Below are positions 35,481-37,362 of a stretch of 37,362 nt of DNA, in pieces. Under the pieces are notes generated by a model. It was given only the letters and a program-made list of their open reading frames with translations. It was not told the DNA's origin and did no database searches. Origin of the DNA: a virus. Every line of letters starts with the position of its first letter. Position 1 is the stretch's first letter. Where the stretch lies: IMG/VR virus record IMGVR_UViG_3300030117_006290, positions 1 to 37,362 of that record. One strand, given 5' to 3'. Position numbers and translations under genes: made by a program.

Positions 35481-37331
35481 ATGGCGTTAGTTCTCAATGA
35501 CCGTGTAAAAGAAACCACCACGACCACTGGCACAGGCACAGTTACATTGGCTGGTGCAGTTCAAGGTTTTGAAACGTTTGCAGCAGGAATAGGTAATAAC
35601 AATACCACTTACTATTGTATTCAACTCAATGCTGAATTTGAAGTTGGTTTGGGTACATTATCATCAGATAGCTCAACTTTAGCTCGTACCACAATTATTT
35701 CAAGCTCTAACAGTGATAGTGCAGTCAATTTTTCTGCCGGTGCTAAGTTTGTTTTTTGCACCATGCCTGCCAGTAAGGCCATGGTTTTAGACGCAAACAA
35801 TAACTTAACTTTACCAGCAAAACTAATTATGCCAGATGTGACTTCTGGTAAAATGCTGGTGGGTGATGGCACAAGTTACGAGGAGGTAGCGGTAAGCGGA
35901 GATATTGGTTTAGCTTCTAGTGGGGCGATGACCATACAAAGTGATGCAGTGGAACAGTCTATGATAGCCGATGATGCTGTTGGTGCTGATCAATTAGCCT
36001 CTAGTGCTGTGGTAACAGCCTCTATAGTCGATGACAATGTAACTCAAGCAAAAATCGCAGATGATGCTGTGGGGGCTGACCAACTAGCCGCAAATGCTGT
36101 CGTCAATGCAAGTGTAGCTTCAGATGCAGCGATCGCCGACACAAAATTAGCAACCATCTCGACAGCCAATAAAGTAGACATAGGAGCATTAGATATAGAT
36201 GGTGCATCAGATATAGGTGCCGCCCTAGCTGATGCTGATTTAATTATTGTAGATGATGGTGCTGGTGGTACAGAGAAAAAATGCGAAGTGTCTAGAATAA
36301 AAACGTATATTGCAGATGTAACTTTGACAACAGCGGCACAAACCAACATAACATCACTTGGAACACTAACGACATTAACTGTTGATAATATAATTATTAA
36401 TGGCACCAATATAGGCCACACCAGTGACACAGACTCAATGGCAATAGCCTCAGACGGAGTGGTAACTTTTAGTCAAAGAGATGTGCATTCAGGTGGTATT
36501 ACTATAGCAGATGGCGGACAAATAGGTTCTGCCTCAGATACAGACGCTATAGCAATAGGATCTGATGGTGATGTGACCTTGACTCAAGATTTAGAATTGC
36601 AACACGATGGTGCGGTTTTATCTTTTGGTGCAAATGATGAAATTAGCTTAACTCATGTACACGACACTGGTCTTTTGTTAGAAGATAGTGGTGGCACACC
36701 TACTTTACAATTACATGATGCAGACGAAAGCATAGCGTCAGATGGCAGTAAAATAATTATGACCTCTGGTGGTACTGCTTTTAATATGCCGACCGCAGAT
36801 GGTTCAGCTAATCATGTTTTAAAAACCGATGGTAGTGGCACATTATCATTCGCAGCATCACCTGCTACAGCATTAGATGATATTGGCACTGGTGATGCAG
36901 CTTCAACTTTGGCAACATCGGCTGGTAATATTACGATTGATGCTCAAGGTAATGATACTGATATAATTTTTAAAGGCACAGATGGAAGTTCAGACACCAC
37001 ATTTTTAACTATTGATGGGTCAGATGCGGGTAAACTATTACCAAATAATGGTATGGATTTAAACGGTAAAGAGCTTATACTGGATGCTGATGCCGATACC
37101 TCAATAACTGCGGATACTGACGATCAAATAGACTTTAGAATTGCTGGTTCCGATGTGATGGAAATGAATCCAACTGCTTTTAGTGGTGGTGCAATTTATG
37201 AAAATGCTGATGATATTGCTGCTAATTATACAATAACGTCTGGCAAAAATGCCATGAGTGTAGGACCAATAACCATAGCAAGTGGAGTAACAGTAACCGT
37301 CCCTAGTGGACAAAGATGGGTGATATTATGA
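35481..37331 (+). CDS. Tail fibre protein with internal repeats
   Basis: 616 aa, Ser/Thr/Ala/Asp-rich. An N-terminal domain (LNDRVKETTTTTGTGTVTLA) of the type that attaches to the tail is followed by repeats of IADDAVGADQLA-x-x-AV (residues about 155-215), then beta-helix-like units (GHTSDTDSMAIASDGVVTFS, IGSASDTDAIAIGSDGDVTL) and a C-terminal beta domain. Known: such fibres or stubby spikes bind the host surface; repeats often vary between relatives. Ribosome site GAGGTGA. The stop overlaps the next ATG. Confidence 0.8.
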   Translation: MALVLNDRVKETTTTTGTGTVTLAGAVQGFETFAAGIGNNNTTYYCIQLNAEFEVGLGTLSSDSSTLARTTIISSSNSDSAVNFSAGAKFVFCTMPASKAMVLDANNNLTLPAKLIMPDVTSGKMLVGDGTSYEEVAVSGDIGLASSGAMTIQSDAVEQSMIADDAVGADQLASSAVVTASIVDDNVTQAKIADDAVGADQLAANAVVNASVASDAAIADTKLATISTANKVDIGALDIDGASDIGAALADADLIIVDDGAGGTEKKCEVSRIKTYIADVTLTTAAQTNITSLGTLTTLTVDNIIINGTNIGHTSDTDSMAIASDGVVTFSQRDVHSGGITIADGGQIGSASDTDAIAIGSDGDVTLTQDLELQHDGAVLSFGANDEISLTHVHDTGLLLEDSGGTPTLQLHDADESIASDGSKIIMTSGGTAFNMPTADGSANHVLKTDGSGTLSFAASPATALDDIGTGDAASTLATSAGNITIDAQGNDTDIIFKGTDGSSDTTFLTIDGSDAGKLLPNNGMDLNGKELILDADADTSITADTDDQIDFRIAGSDVMEMNPTAFSGGAIYENADDIAANYTITSGKNAMSVGPITIASGVTVTVPSGQRWVIL

Positions 37332-37362
37332 CATGTAAAATAAATGCAGATACAAGTAGTGG
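37328..37362 (+). CDS. Downstream tail gene, 3' partial
   Basis: ATG in the ATGA overlap with the tail-fibre stop opens a frame MTCKINADTSSG that is still open at the window end. The short sequence suggests another tail-fibre or fibre-tip protein but cannot be assigned further. Confidence 0.45.
   Translation, partial: MTCKINADTSS

Noticed and set aside
1-37362. CRISPR array, rRNA, insertion sequence or complete integrase
   Set aside because: No regularly spaced repeats, rRNA-like sequence or transposase/recombinase catalytic motifs were seen.

Overview
The window is one stretch of an AT-rich tailed-phage genome. It is open at both ends: a nuclease gene runs in from the left edge and a tail gene runs off the right edge. 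The closest relatives by family content are marine podovirus-like phages of alphaproteobacteria (SAR11/SAR116-type hosts). The evidence is a P22-type portal, a Mu gpT-like capsid protein, a gene-transfer-agent-type 3-TM holin, small KGG-rich and Cys/Lys-rich virion proteins, low GC and a compact gene layout. The host assignment is inference. No host housekeeping genes, rRNA, tRNA, insertion sequence or CRISPR array were seen.

Layout. (1) 1-9891, DNA metabolism: a PD-(D/E)XK exonuclease, then two leftward genes (a DPPY-type methylase and a SNF2-type helicase). A pair of overlapping divergent promoters follows. Then comes a rightward operon of a coiled-coil protein, a probable ssDNA-binding or replication accessory protein, an AEP-type primase, a UvrD-like helicase, a family A DNA polymerase with Leu at the 762-equivalent position, and a PAPS-reductase-like PP-loop enzyme. 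(2) 9892-12490, early/regulatory region: a strong promoter with a structured leader, small unknown proteins, a ribbon-helix-helix-like protein, and a protein that joins an integrase arm-binding domain to a GIY-YIG (T5orf172) domain. (3) 12491-17309, small terminase followed by about 4 kb of accessory DNA before the large terminase. This DNA carries a VRR-NUC nuclease, tiny membrane proteins, unknown proteins, two strong terminators and at least seven copies of a GC-rich modular repeat that stands out from the AT-rich background. (4) 17310-37362, packaging and virion genes: large terminase, a very large ELQSD-domain protein, portal, holin, GroES-like protein, scaffold, decoration protein, major capsid protein, endolysin, basic Cys-containing virion proteins, connector/tail-accessory proteins and a repeat-bearing tail fibre.

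How it works together: the left half should copy and process the genome with a self-contained set of primase, helicase and polymerase. The right half packages DNA and builds and releases particles. Capsid-region expression is punctuated by two strong intrinsic terminators (29419-29446 and 30173-30196).

The most interesting points are: a perfect 16-bp parS palindrome (30196-30211) fused to the second terminator, with no visible ParA or ParB gene; the dispersed GC-box/palindrome repeat family at 14077-17113; the integrase-arm/GIY-YIG fusion; the AEP primase-based replication module; and several candidate RNA elements.
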